DNA of 6,951 bases from Brevibacterium sp. UMB1308A. Lineage in GTDB: Bacteria > Actinomycetota > Actinomycetes > Actinomycetales > Brevibacteriaceae. The notes under the pieces are model-generated. The model was not told where the DNA came from and did no database searches. It saw only the letters and a program-made list of their open reading frames with translations. The position numbers and the translations under genes were made by a program. The stretch is from positions 1 to 6,951 of the forward strand of contig NZ_JASPDO010000046.1 in assembly GCF_030230605.1 (NCBI RefSeq), written 5' to 3'. How positions within the stretch are numbered: the first letter of the stretch is position 1; every line of letters starts with the position of its first letter. Shown one piece after another: positions 1 to 5,673 of the stretch.

Positions 1-510
1 CAAAACCCGGTCAAAGCTGACCACACCCTGCTTGGCTAGTGACCAGAGTTTCGGCATGAGCACGACCGCTGTCATGATCTTCCGCGCCCGAGTCACCAAT
101 TGGGATCGTGTGCAATCTAAAAGCTTCGCCAACACACCCTCAGTCGGGGTAGGCAACTCATCAGCCACACGTTCGACACTGGCAACCGTGGCCACCTCAC
201 CAGTAGGCAACACCACACACGCCACCACATCATCCACACCCACAGACCCACCAGCAGTCGCGTCTGCGTTTGAACTCGAAGTTGTGCCGCCCGTGACGAG
301 TGGGCCTGTGCCGGGGTTGGAGGTAAACACCGCGTGTAGACCATGAGTGAAGTCATCCAACGGCGTCACGTGGGCACTAATGACGGTTGCCACGGCTTCA
401 GCTTGCTTTACGCACGCTTCGTCCATGAGGCGCGTGGCGTCCTTAACCGTTTCGAATAGTTCTGCGGCCGGCCCGTCATATAAGTCGTTGCGCGTGCGTG
501 TTGTGGTCAT
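1..510 (-). CDS. DUF222 / 13E12-repeat-type protein, N-terminal part (probable HNH endonuclease)
   Basis: The minus-strand frame stays open from the ATG at 510 to the window edge, giving 170 residues with no stop, so the 3' end lies outside. Residues 130-170 (KLLDCTRSQLVTRARKI, then LMPKLW, then the end in GVVSFDRVL) resemble the DUF222 core, where an arginine-rich helix is followed by a 'leader-to-G-x-x-S-x-D-R' segment. Residues 67-92 form a Gly/Ser/Thr/Ala-rich linker that interrupts the N-terminal helical part. In this family a C-terminal HNH nuclease domain usually follows, but it is not visible here, so nuclease activity is inferred. Members are often multicopy and element-like in actinobacteria; 13E12 genes of Mycobacterium tuberculosis are the classic example. 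The start is supported by a strong ribosome binding site and an upstream promoter. An SOS box further upstream suggests DNA-damage control. The exact role of the family is unknown. Confidence 0.8.
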   Translation of the reverse strand, partial: MTTTRTRNDLYDGPAAELFETVKDATRLMDEACVKQAEAVATVISAHVTPLDDFTHGLHAVFTSNPGTGPLVTGGTTSSSNADATAGGSVGVDDVVACVVLPTGEVATVASVERVADELPTPTEGVLAKLLDCTRSQLVTRARKIMTAVVLMPKLWSLAKQGVVSFDRVL

Positions 511-514
511 GTGG

Positions 515-526
515 GGTCACCTCCTT
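515..526 (-). promoter_or_regulatory. Near-perfect Shine-Dalgarno of the DUF222 gene
   Basis: Read on the minus strand this is AAGGAGGTGACC, which matches the 16S rRNA 3'-end complement over ten consecutive bases and differs at one of the next positions. The GGAGG core ends nine bases before the ATG at 510. It fixes the start codon and predicts strong translation once the gene is transcribed. Confidence 0.85.
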
Positions 527-536
527 GTGTACTACT

Positions 537-566
537 ATTCTATTTGCGTTCGAATGCGTGAGTCAA
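537..566 (-). promoter_or_regulatory. Sigma-70-like promoter of the DUF222 gene (proximal, P1)
   Basis: On the minus strand TTGACT (561-566) and TAGAAT (537-542) are separated by 18 bases, close to the housekeeping consensus. The expected transcript start near 530 leaves a short leader of about 20 bases that holds the ribosome binding site. The region is AT-rich compared with its surroundings. The LexA-type box lies about 30 bp upstream of this -35, so this promoter may be less tightly repressed than a second, weaker one overlapping the box. Confidence 0.65.
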
Positions 567-601
567 GGGTTTTATTCACTTTGTTTCTATTTGTGTTCGA
601 A
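538..601. repeat. 17-bp direct repeat in the DUF222 promoter region (copies at 538-554 and 585-601)
   Basis: TTCTATTTGCGTTCGAA at 538-554 recurs as TTCTATTTGTGTTCGAA at 585-601, with one mismatch and a start-to-start distance of 47 bp. On the minus strand each copy carries a TAGAA -10-like element, and a GACT lies a little upstream of each. The promoter block therefore looks duplicated. The upstream copy keeps the full SOS box, while the downstream copy keeps only half of it and has a better -35. Confidence 0.8.
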
Positions 602-612
602 CGAGCGTTCAG
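597..612. promoter_or_regulatory. LexA-binding SOS box
   Basis: The 16 bases TCGAACGAGCGTTCAG match the actinobacterial/mycobacterial SOS box TCGAAC-N4-GTTCGA: the core GAAC-N4-GTTC is perfect and only the last two flanking bases differ. It lies 87 bp upstream of the DUF222 start codon. On the minus strand it falls just upstream of a TAGAAA (584-589), which could serve as the -10 of a second, LexA-occluded promoter. SOS boxes ahead of 13E12-family genes are known from M. tuberculosis, which fits the neighbour. LexA binding here is inferred from the motif. Confidence 0.75.
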
Positions 613-940
613 TCGCACACACAAAGACAAGCTTTCCTGAATGGCGGACACTGGCACTGAAAAGGAGGAGGCGGAGGGCGCCTACAAGCGCACGTCAAAG
701 AACAACCTCCGCAGCGAAAGCAACGGCACTTAGCAACACGATACGGGCACTCAAGCTGACGAAACGGCACATGAACCGTGTACGTGACCCCACCTCGGCC
801 ACTCGCACCGCTCCCCCACCCGAAAAAGACCGACCACACTCCCCACCCAAAAAAATCTCATCCTCAAGGATGAGCCACACCCCCACAGCTATATCCCGCA
901 GGCTGATGTTTCTTACGCCGCACCCAGCGAAAGTAGAAGC
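613..940. other. Intergenic region without a convincing gene
   Basis: This spacer lies between the SOS-controlled leftward gene and the rightward ABC operon. It holds a polypurine run (659-678), a C-rich stretch (about 790-850), a hairpin with an A-run (849-874) and a TATATC at 890-895 that could be a -10 for the ABC operon, though no matching -35 is visible. A 30-codon ORF (641-733) has no ribosome binding site. I see no tRNA, riboswitch or recognisable RNA gene. Confidence 0.5.
849..874 (-). terminator. Hairpin plus T-run, intrinsic terminator for leftward transcription
   Basis: CTCATCC (857-863) and GGATGAG (868-874) form a perfect 7-bp stem around a TCAA loop. On the minus strand the stem is followed by ATTTTTTT (856-849), the usual layout of an intrinsic terminator for transcripts running leftward. 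No leftward gene lies just upstream (to the right). It may stop antisense transcription leaving the ABC operon, be left over from a lost gene, or act as a hairpin in the 5' leader of the ABC operon. Confidence 0.5.
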
Positions 941-1687
941 ATGAACACATCTTTAACAACCGCACAACCCGCGATCTGTGCCCGCGGACTCAGCAAAACC
1001 TACGGCTCCGGCGAGGCTCACCTCACGGTCCTCAACAACTTCGACATCGACATCCGGTCCGGCCAATTCACCGCGATCATGGGCCCATCCGGTTCAGGTA
1101 AGTCGACGCTCATGCACATCCTGGCCGGGCTGGACACCCCCGACTCCGGCACGGTCACACTCGCTGGCCGCGCCATCACCGGCATCAGCGACACCAAGCT
1201 CACCCGCATCAGGCGCGCCCACATGGGATTCATTTTCCAGGCGTTCAACCTGGTACCGGCCATGACGGCGGATGAAAACATCATGCTCCCGTCCAAACTC
1301 GCCCGCAAAAGCATCGACCTGGACTTCAAGAACGCAATCGTGGAGAACCTGGGCTTAAGCGAACGTCTCACCCACCGCCCACACGAACTCTCCGGCGGCC
1401 AGCAGCAACGCGTGGCCGTGGCCCGCGCCCTGGTGAACCAGCCGGATGTCATTTTCGCTGACGAACCCACCGGCGCGCTGGACAAACGTTCCGGGACCGA
1501 GGTGTTAGAGACCTTGCGCGCGTGTGTCTCCGAGATGGGTCAGACAGTTGTCATGGTCACGCACGACCCGGCCGCGGCCGCGTACGCCGACCGTGTCGTC
1601 CTGTTGGCTGACGGACGTATCGCCGGTGAAGTCACAAACCCGACTGCCGAAGAGGTTTCGCAGGCTCTTCTGGAGGTCACCAAATGA
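941..1687 (+). CDS. ABC transporter ATP-binding protein, MacB/LolD (FtsE-like) family
   Basis: This 248-residue cytoplasmic ATPase binds and hydrolyses ATP to drive its FtsX-type permease partner. All nucleotide-binding motifs are intact: Walker A GPSGSGKST (48-56), Q-loop Q100 in FIFQAFNLVP, signature LSGGQ (150-154), Walker B VIFADE (170-175), D-loop GALD (178-181) and switch histidine H208 (VTHD). FQAFNL and DEPTGALD are typical of the MacB/LolD/FtsE/BceA branch, as is the length. The start at 941 is the one that leaves a normal short N-terminus before GLSKTYGSG. Its ribosome binding site is weak (GCGAAAG about 10 bases upstream). The stop overlaps the permease start as ATGA, so the two are translationally coupled. 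The substrate cannot be told from the ATPase: lipid or lipoprotein release, peptide export or peptide sensing are all possible for this branch. Confidence is high for the family and low for the substrate. Confidence 0.95.
   Translation: MNTSLTTAQPAICARGLSKTYGSGEAHLTVLNNFDIDIRSGQFTAIMGPSGSGKSTLMHILAGLDTPDSGTVTLAGRAITGISDTKLTRIRRAHMGFIFQAFNLVPAMTADENIMLPSKLARKSIDLDFKNAIVENLGLSERLTHRPHELSGGQQQRVAVARALVNQPDVIFADEPTGALDKRSGTEVLETLRACVSEMGQTVVMVTHDPAAAAYADRVVLLADGRIAGEVTNPTAEEVSQALLEVTK
1672..1677 (+). promoter_or_regulatory. Ribosome binding site of the permease inside the ATPase gene
   Basis: GGAGGT lies six bases before the permease ATG at 1684 and within the last codons of the ATPase gene. With the ATGA overlap it supports coupled translation and this short N-terminus. 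Confidence 0.8.
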
Positions 1688-4164
1688 TCGTCAAAGCGAA
1701 TCTTCGTTCCGGTGGTTCGCGCCTGATAGCAGCTGGGATCACCGTCATGGTGTCTGTGGCGTTCGTTGTTGCGGTCACCAGCCTGCTGACCGCATTTAAC
1801 AACACGATGCGCGCCCAGTTCAGTACGCAATTCTCCGGCGCGGACTTGCTGGTTACCCCGGGGGACAAAGAACTCACGGACAAAGTTCACAAGACCGTTG
1901 CGTCGGTGGACGGTGTGAAAGACACACAGCTCATCGAGCAGGGCTTCGTTTTCACGACGACTGATGAATTCGCTTTCGTGTCTGTGTGGCCAAAGAACAG
2001 CCACATCGAAATCGAGGAAGGCAAGGCCCCGTCCAAAAAGGGCGAGATCCTCTACGACGCGAAAATGGCGGAGAAGCAGAACAAGAAAGTCGGGGACACC
2101 GTAGAGTTCGTCGTGCCTTCTGAGGACGGAGAAAGCGAAGATAAGGTTCCTTTCACCATCTCGGGCCTGGCGCAGGTTCCTTCCAGCGTCCCTATGTTTT
2201 TTGCCACCGATGTTTCGCAACTCTACCCCGAGGTTGATCACATACGCGTCTTCGTGGACAACCCGGCCGACACGGCCAAGGTCCAAGAAGCCGTTGCCAA
2301 AGCACTTGCTGGTTCAAAGGACGTCAAAACAGAGGACACTGGCGCCAAAGTGGCCGGCGGCTTCGACATCTACACAGTCGACCAGATCGTGCAACAACGC
2401 ATGAAGGAAATGACCGGCGAAGCAACAGCCCTAGTCGCTTTTATCGCCGCTTTCATCATTGTCGCTCTGTTCGTTGCCGGGCTGGTCATCTCCAACACAT
2501 TCCAAGTGCTCATCGCATCACGCACCCGCACCCTGGCACTCCTGCGCGCAGTTGGCGCCACCCGCTCGCAACTGCGCAACGCAACCCTTGCCGAAGGAGC
2601 AGTTCTGGGTCTCATCAGCTCGGTTCTTGGCGTCTTCGTAGGTTGGGGCTTCGCGGTCCTGCTGACACTGGCTGCACGCGCCTTTTTCCAGCCCACCTTC
2701 GCTCTTGCGCCACTCACCCTCCTCGCCGCCGCCCTTGGGCTGGCTGTGGGTGTCACCGTGACCGTTATCGCTTCGTTCTGGCCTGCGCTCAAAGCTACCC
2801 GCGTGTCCCCCATCGACGCGCTAGCACCAGTGGACATCCCAGCCCCAGCTTCCCGCTTCCCGTGGATCCGGCTGGTGGTAGGGACACTCCTCACTGCGGT
2901 TGGAGTCGCCGCGCTCCTGCTGGGCGCTGTGGTCGGCGAACTTCTCTTGGCACTGCCCGGCGGCATCCTCGCCTTCAGCGGTGTTCTGGTGCTCAGCCGC
3001 GTGTTCGTGCCACCAATGGTCGCCGTGATCGGCCGCGCGGGCGAAAAAATCTTCCGCTCCCCCACTTTGGGCCTCGTCGCACGCAACGTCAAACTGTCGC
3101 CGCGACGCACAGCCTCAACGACCTCGGCCCTTTTGGTGGGCGTCACCTTGGTGGCGACCATCCTGGTGGGCGCGCAGACCACCCGAGTCACTGCCAACGA
3201 CGAACTCAACCGGGACGACCCCATTGACGTGGTGGCGACTTCGGCCTCGGGCAAGGCGGTCGACACCATCAAGAAGTCAGACGCCGTGGACAGCTTCGTC
3301 ACCCTGCCTGGCGTGCAGGCCAAAGCATCGGTGCAGCTGGGGCACGACCTGGATGAAAATGACGACTCCCTGACCCAGGTTGTGGGCGTCGACAAGCACA
3401 GCGCCAAGGACGTGCCACGCGACACCAGTTTCCTGCCGAAACCAGGGACGGTGAACGTGCGCGCCACACCTGAAACCGAAAAACACGACGGCAAAACAGT
3501 CGACCTCAAAGTGGGCAACAAGAAGGTGAGCCTCACGTTGAAAGCCGTGGACGGCGTGCCCCAGAGTACTGTCGTTGCCAACAAGGCCGACGTCGCTGAT
3601 CTGGGCCTCGAAGAGTCGAGCGGCCAGACCTGGGCGCGTGTCACGAACTCCGCTTCAGCGCAAGACATTTCCAAACTCCAGGCACAACTGGAAAACACCG
3701 GCGTGTTCGCGTACGCGGATGGTGCGGAACTGCGAGCGCAGTTCTCGCAAATCCTCAACATCATGACCGGCATTGTGCTGGGACTGTTGGCCACCTCGGT
3801 CGTCATTTCGATTGTGGGCGTGGGTAACACGCTGTCCCTGGCGACCATGGAGCGCAAGCGGGAGACGGCTTTGCTCCGGGCCATGGGGATGTCGCGGTGG
3901 TCGGCGGCGTTCATGGTTGCCGCCGAGGCGGTCCTCATGGCGCTCACGTCGCTGGTCGTTGGTCTGGGGTTGGGGATCCTGTTCGGCTGGACCGGCGTGC
4001 GGTCTCTCCTGACGGCCGACGGCCTCACGGTTCCGCTGGGGATTCCGTGGCTCATGTTTGGTGCGGTCGCGGTGGTGGCGCTCGTGGCGGCTCTGGCTGC
4101 TTCGGTGGTGCCCGCGATCACCGCCTCGCGCACCCAGCCGGCCCAAGGCGTTGCGATGCAGTAA
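1684..4164 (+). CDS. FtsX-like ABC transporter permease (10 TM, two FtsX domains)
   Basis: This 826-residue inner-membrane protein is the membrane half of the transporter encoded with the ATPase. TM1 is at about 14-36, followed by a large extracytoplasmic MacB-PCD-like domain (37-248). The first FtsX domain has TMs at about 249-271, 306-328 and 343-366. Three middle TMs (396-416, 420-440, 480-498) come next, then a second external domain (499-692). The second FtsX domain has TMs at about 693-715, 745-768 and 788-812. Each FtsX domain carries the conserved cytoplasmic loop after its first TM: RTRTLALLRAVGATRSQLR (280-298) and MERKRETALLRAMGMSRW (722-739). This fused 10-TM layout is common in actinobacteria and needs no separate MacA-type adaptor; none is encoded here. 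Both external domains are rich in Lys, Asp and Val, and the whole protein contains no cysteine. Related systems extract lipids or lipoproteins or handle antimicrobial peptides; the substrate here is unknown. Transcription ends at the hairpin 21 bp downstream. Confidence 0.95.
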   Translation: MIVKANLRSGGSRLIAAGITVMVSVAFVVAVTSLLTAFNNTMRAQFSTQFSGADLLVTPGDKELTDKVHKTVASVDGVKDTQLIEQGFVFTTTDEFAFVSVWPKNSHIEIEEGKAPSKKGEILYDAKMAEKQNKKVGDTVEFVVPSEDGESEDKVPFTISGLAQVPSSVPMFFATDVSQLYPEVDHIRVFVDNPADTAKVQEAVAKALAGSKDVKTEDTGAKVAGGFDIYTVDQIVQQRMKEMTGEATALVAFIAAFIIVALFVAGLVISNTFQVLIASRTRTLALLRAVGATRSQLRNATLAEGAVLGLISSVLGVFVGWGFAVLLTLAARAFFQPTFALAPLTLLAAALGLAVGVTVTVIASFWPALKATRVSPIDALAPVDIPAPASRFPWIRLVVGTLLTAVGVAALLLGAVVGELLLALPGGILAFSGVLVLSRVFVPPMVAVIGRAGEKIFRSPTLGLVARNVKLSPRRTASTTSALLVGVTLVATILVGAQTTRVTANDELNRDDPIDVVATSASGKAVDTIKKSDAVDSFVTLPGVQAKASVQLGHDLDENDDSLTQVVGVDKHSAKDVPRDTSFLPKPGTVNVRATPETEKHDGKTVDLKVGNKKVSLTLKAVDGVPQSTVVANKADVADLGLEESSGQTWARVTNSASAQDISKLQAQLENTGVFAYADGAELRAQFSQILNIMTGIVLGLLATSVVISIVGVGNTLSLATMERKRETALLRAMGMSRWSAAFMVAAEAVLMALTSLVVGLGLGILFGWTGVRSLLTADGLTVPLGIPWLMFGAVAVVALVAALAASVVPAITASRTQPAQGVAMQ

Positions 4165-4184
4165 CGCGGGTTCCTACCGGGAAA

Positions 4185-4221
4185 CGAAAAAGGAAGCGTG
4201 GATGCCACGCTTCCTTTTTCG
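4185..4221. terminator. Bidirectional intrinsic terminator between convergent genes
   Basis: Positions 4185-4201 and 4205-4221 are perfect inverted complements: 17 bp of stem around a 3-base ATG loop. The stem runs from CGAAAAAGG at its base to GCGTGG at the top. A five-T run near the base on either strand serves as the U-tract. It lies 21 bp after the permease stop (+) and 56 bp after the acetyltransferase stop (-), so it can end both transcripts. Confidence 0.9.
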
Positions 4222-4276
4222 TGTAGTTAGCCGGTGAGCTGATCGGGCCTGTAATTCAGAAGTCCGGGCCTTGACT

Positions 4277-5563
4277 TTAGAAGTCGTTCGGGGTGTACGG
4301 TGCGCGTTCCAGGGCGAACAGCGAACGAGCCTCCAGCGCCGCATCTGGGCGGACTTCCGTGATGCGTCCGGCGCGTGCGAGCACCACTGGGTCGGCGCCG
4401 CCCAGGTACAGGGACCCCAGCTCAGACACGTTCATTTCCAGGTCAGCGGGTTCGCCGTTGTCCAGCTTGGTCACGGTGGCTTCTTGACCGTCGGAGACCA
4501 GTCGGTACGTGCCGTCGGCGAATCCCATGTCGTCGTTGATGCGCAGCGTCAGTTCGCCACCAACCAGCCATGCGCGTGCTTCGAGCGACTTTTTCACGTC
4601 AAGGATGCGTAGCCAGATTCCGTCGTTTTCGTTGACGATCTTGGCACGGCGTGGGTCGGTGAGGAGCCATGGCAGAGGTGACTGGTGCGCTGCGTTGTTG
4701 AACTTCACCTTCACGCTCAAGTCGATGGCACCCAGGAAGGCCCACAGGGCCGAGTACGCGTCGTTGCTTACTGCGATGAAGTCAAGCAGTTCCAGGGTTC
4801 CGTGTGACCAGTCGTCGCCTGCGTTGTGTTTAAAAGAAACGAAGCCGTCTGGCTTTCCGTTTTCGTCATAGTGCAGGGCACCGCGCACGGCGTCGTCGGC
4901 TTCCCCGGTCTCAATGTCGTGTCCGGCAGCGAAGTCGTAGAGCGCCTGCTGTCGGCCAATAGCACCCGGTGATTTCTTCTGGAACTCTGCGTAGATCTGT
5001 GGTGCGAGTTCTTGCAGGGCCTGCGCATCACATATTTCGACACGGCGGTCGGGTTCGGAAATGAGCTGGAAACCTGGGGACGTGTCCACTTCCAGATCCG
5101 TGAGCCAGGAAGCTGCACCGAAGCCAAAGCGACGGTAAATGCCACCTTCGGTGACCGTGAGCGCTGCGAACGGGTAACCTGCGTCGGCCGCGTTGGTGAG
5201 GTTTTCGGTCATGAGGCGACGTAGCAGTCCGCGCCTGCGGTGAGTGGGGCGCACCGTCACCCATGTGATGAGGTGAGCAGGAATGAGCTTTCCGCCACCC
5301 ACGTTCACGTTCTTTTCAAAGTGAGCGAACGTTGCAACTGGAATATCGGAATCCAACGCGTGGTCGTATGCCTCTTGGCTGTATGCGGCAGTGAACACGC
5401 GATCATCAGCGATCGCACGTTTCACACGCTGCAGAAGCTTTTCTCCCGACACGCGTTTGTCGTGGAACCCCGCACGCACCGCGTGAATGTAGTTGGTGGT
5501 TTTTTCGTCCGGGGTGTTGTCGGTGATGGTGGGCTTGAAGGTCTCAAAAATGTATTCGGTCAC
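4277..5563 (-). CDS. Eis-like GNAT-family N-acetyltransferase
   Basis: The enzyme probably transfers acetyl from acetyl-CoA to amine groups. Mycobacterial Eis acetylates aminoglycosides and peptide amines at several positions, but the substrate here is not known. From the GTG at 5563 it has 428 residues, close to the roughly 400 of Eis. The N-terminal GNAT domain holds the acetyl-CoA loop RRRGLLRRL (109-117) and the Eis signature TEGGIYRRFGFG (138-149), whose tyrosine (143) corresponds to the proposed general acid. A second GNAT-like region follows, then an SCP2-like C-terminal domain with PLPWLLTDPR and LGSLYLGG. The protein ends in Phe, matching the Eis C-terminal Phe whose carboxylate is thought to act as the base. 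An in-frame ATG at 5638 would add 25 residues unlike the family and has no ribosome binding site. A -10-like TAGTCT seven bases before the GTG suggests a leaderless start there. It converges on the ABC operon and diverges from the CPBP gene. Confidence 0.9.
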   Translation of the reverse strand: MTEYIFETFKPTITDNTPDEKTTNYIHAVRAGFHDKRVSGEKLLQRVKRAIADDRVFTAAYSQEAYDHALDSDIPVATFAHFEKNVNVGGGKLIPAHLITWVTVRPTHRRRGLLRRLMTENLTNAADAGYPFAALTVTEGGIYRRFGFGAASWLTDLEVDTSPGFQLISEPDRRVEICDAQALQELAPQIYAEFQKKSPGAIGRQQALYDFAAGHDIETGEADDAVRGALHYDENGKPDGFVSFKHNAGDDWSHGTLELLDFIAVSNDAYSALWAFLGAIDLSVKVKFNNAAHQSPLPWLLTDPRRAKIVNENDGIWLRILDVKKSLEARAWLVGGELTLRINDDMGFADGTYRLVSDGQEATVTKLDNGEPADLEMNVSELGSLYLGGADPVVLARAGRITEVRPDAALEARSLFALERAPYTPNDF

Positions 5564-5570
5564 AAACTTC

Positions 5571-5576
5571 AGACTA
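5571..5576 (-). promoter_or_regulatory. Putative -10 of a leaderless transcript for the Eis-like gene
   Basis: TAGTCT on the minus strand ends seven bases before the GTG at 5563, so transcription would begin at or next to the start codon. I see no good -35. The placement supports GTG 5563 over ATG 5638, because this -10 lies inside the longer reading frame. Confidence 0.4.
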
Positions 5577-5637
5577 ACGCACCTGGCGGAATAAATGGGA
5601 TCCGAAGGGAGATTGGGTGAGGTGCGTGACTGACACA

Positions 5638-5667
5638 TTGCGTCGCGAAAAGTCGCGTGGATATCGT
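5638..5667 (+). promoter_or_regulatory. Promoter of the CPBP protease gene, probably leaderless, with an inverted repeat
   Basis: TTGCGT (5638-5643) and TATCGT (5662-5667) are 18 bases apart. The -10 ends six bases before the ATG at 5674, so transcription should start at the start codon, and no ribosome binding site is present. The spacer contains the inverted repeat CGCGA-AAAG-TCGCG (5644-5657), which could be an operator for a repressor placed between -35 and -10. The repressor is unknown. Confidence 0.5.
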
Positions 5668-5673
5668 TAAAGC

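Noticed and set aside
32..346. A 104-codon rightward frame inside the DUF222 region
   Set aside because: The minus-strand frame is open over the full 510 bases, has a strong start and resembles DUF222; the rightward frame is its antisense shadow.
780..850. Repeated CCCCACC words suggesting a repeat array
   Set aside because: The words are irregular in spacing and length, so this is a C-rich stretch and not a CRISPR or tandem array.
498..944. A 148-codon rightward frame whose TGA overlaps the ATPase ATG as ATGA
   Set aside because: The translation is Arg/Thr/Pro/Ser-rich without domain-like order, runs through the SOS/promoter region and the hairpin, and has no ribosome binding site at its start. 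The overlap is probably chance.
1540..2286. A 248-codon minus-strand frame spanning the ATPase-permease junction
   Set aside because: It is a composition shadow of two well-supported genes, His/Arg-rich, without a ribosome binding site or family resemblance.
2370..4208. A 612-codon minus-strand frame antisense to the permease
   Set aside because: It lies opposite a clearly recognisable FtsX permease and its product is Ala/Thr/Arg/Ser-rich with no domain; such frames are common opposite GC-rich genes.
4222..4280. Short repeated AGAAGTC words near the acetyltransferase stop
   Set aside because: Only seven bases repeat, one copy lies partly in the coding end, and the arrangement has no symmetry or known role.
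5564..5638. A 25-residue N-terminal extension of the Eis-like protein from the ATG at 5638
   Set aside because: The added residues do not look like the family, no ribosome binding site precedes the ATG, and a -10-like box sits inside the extension. It cannot be fully excluded.
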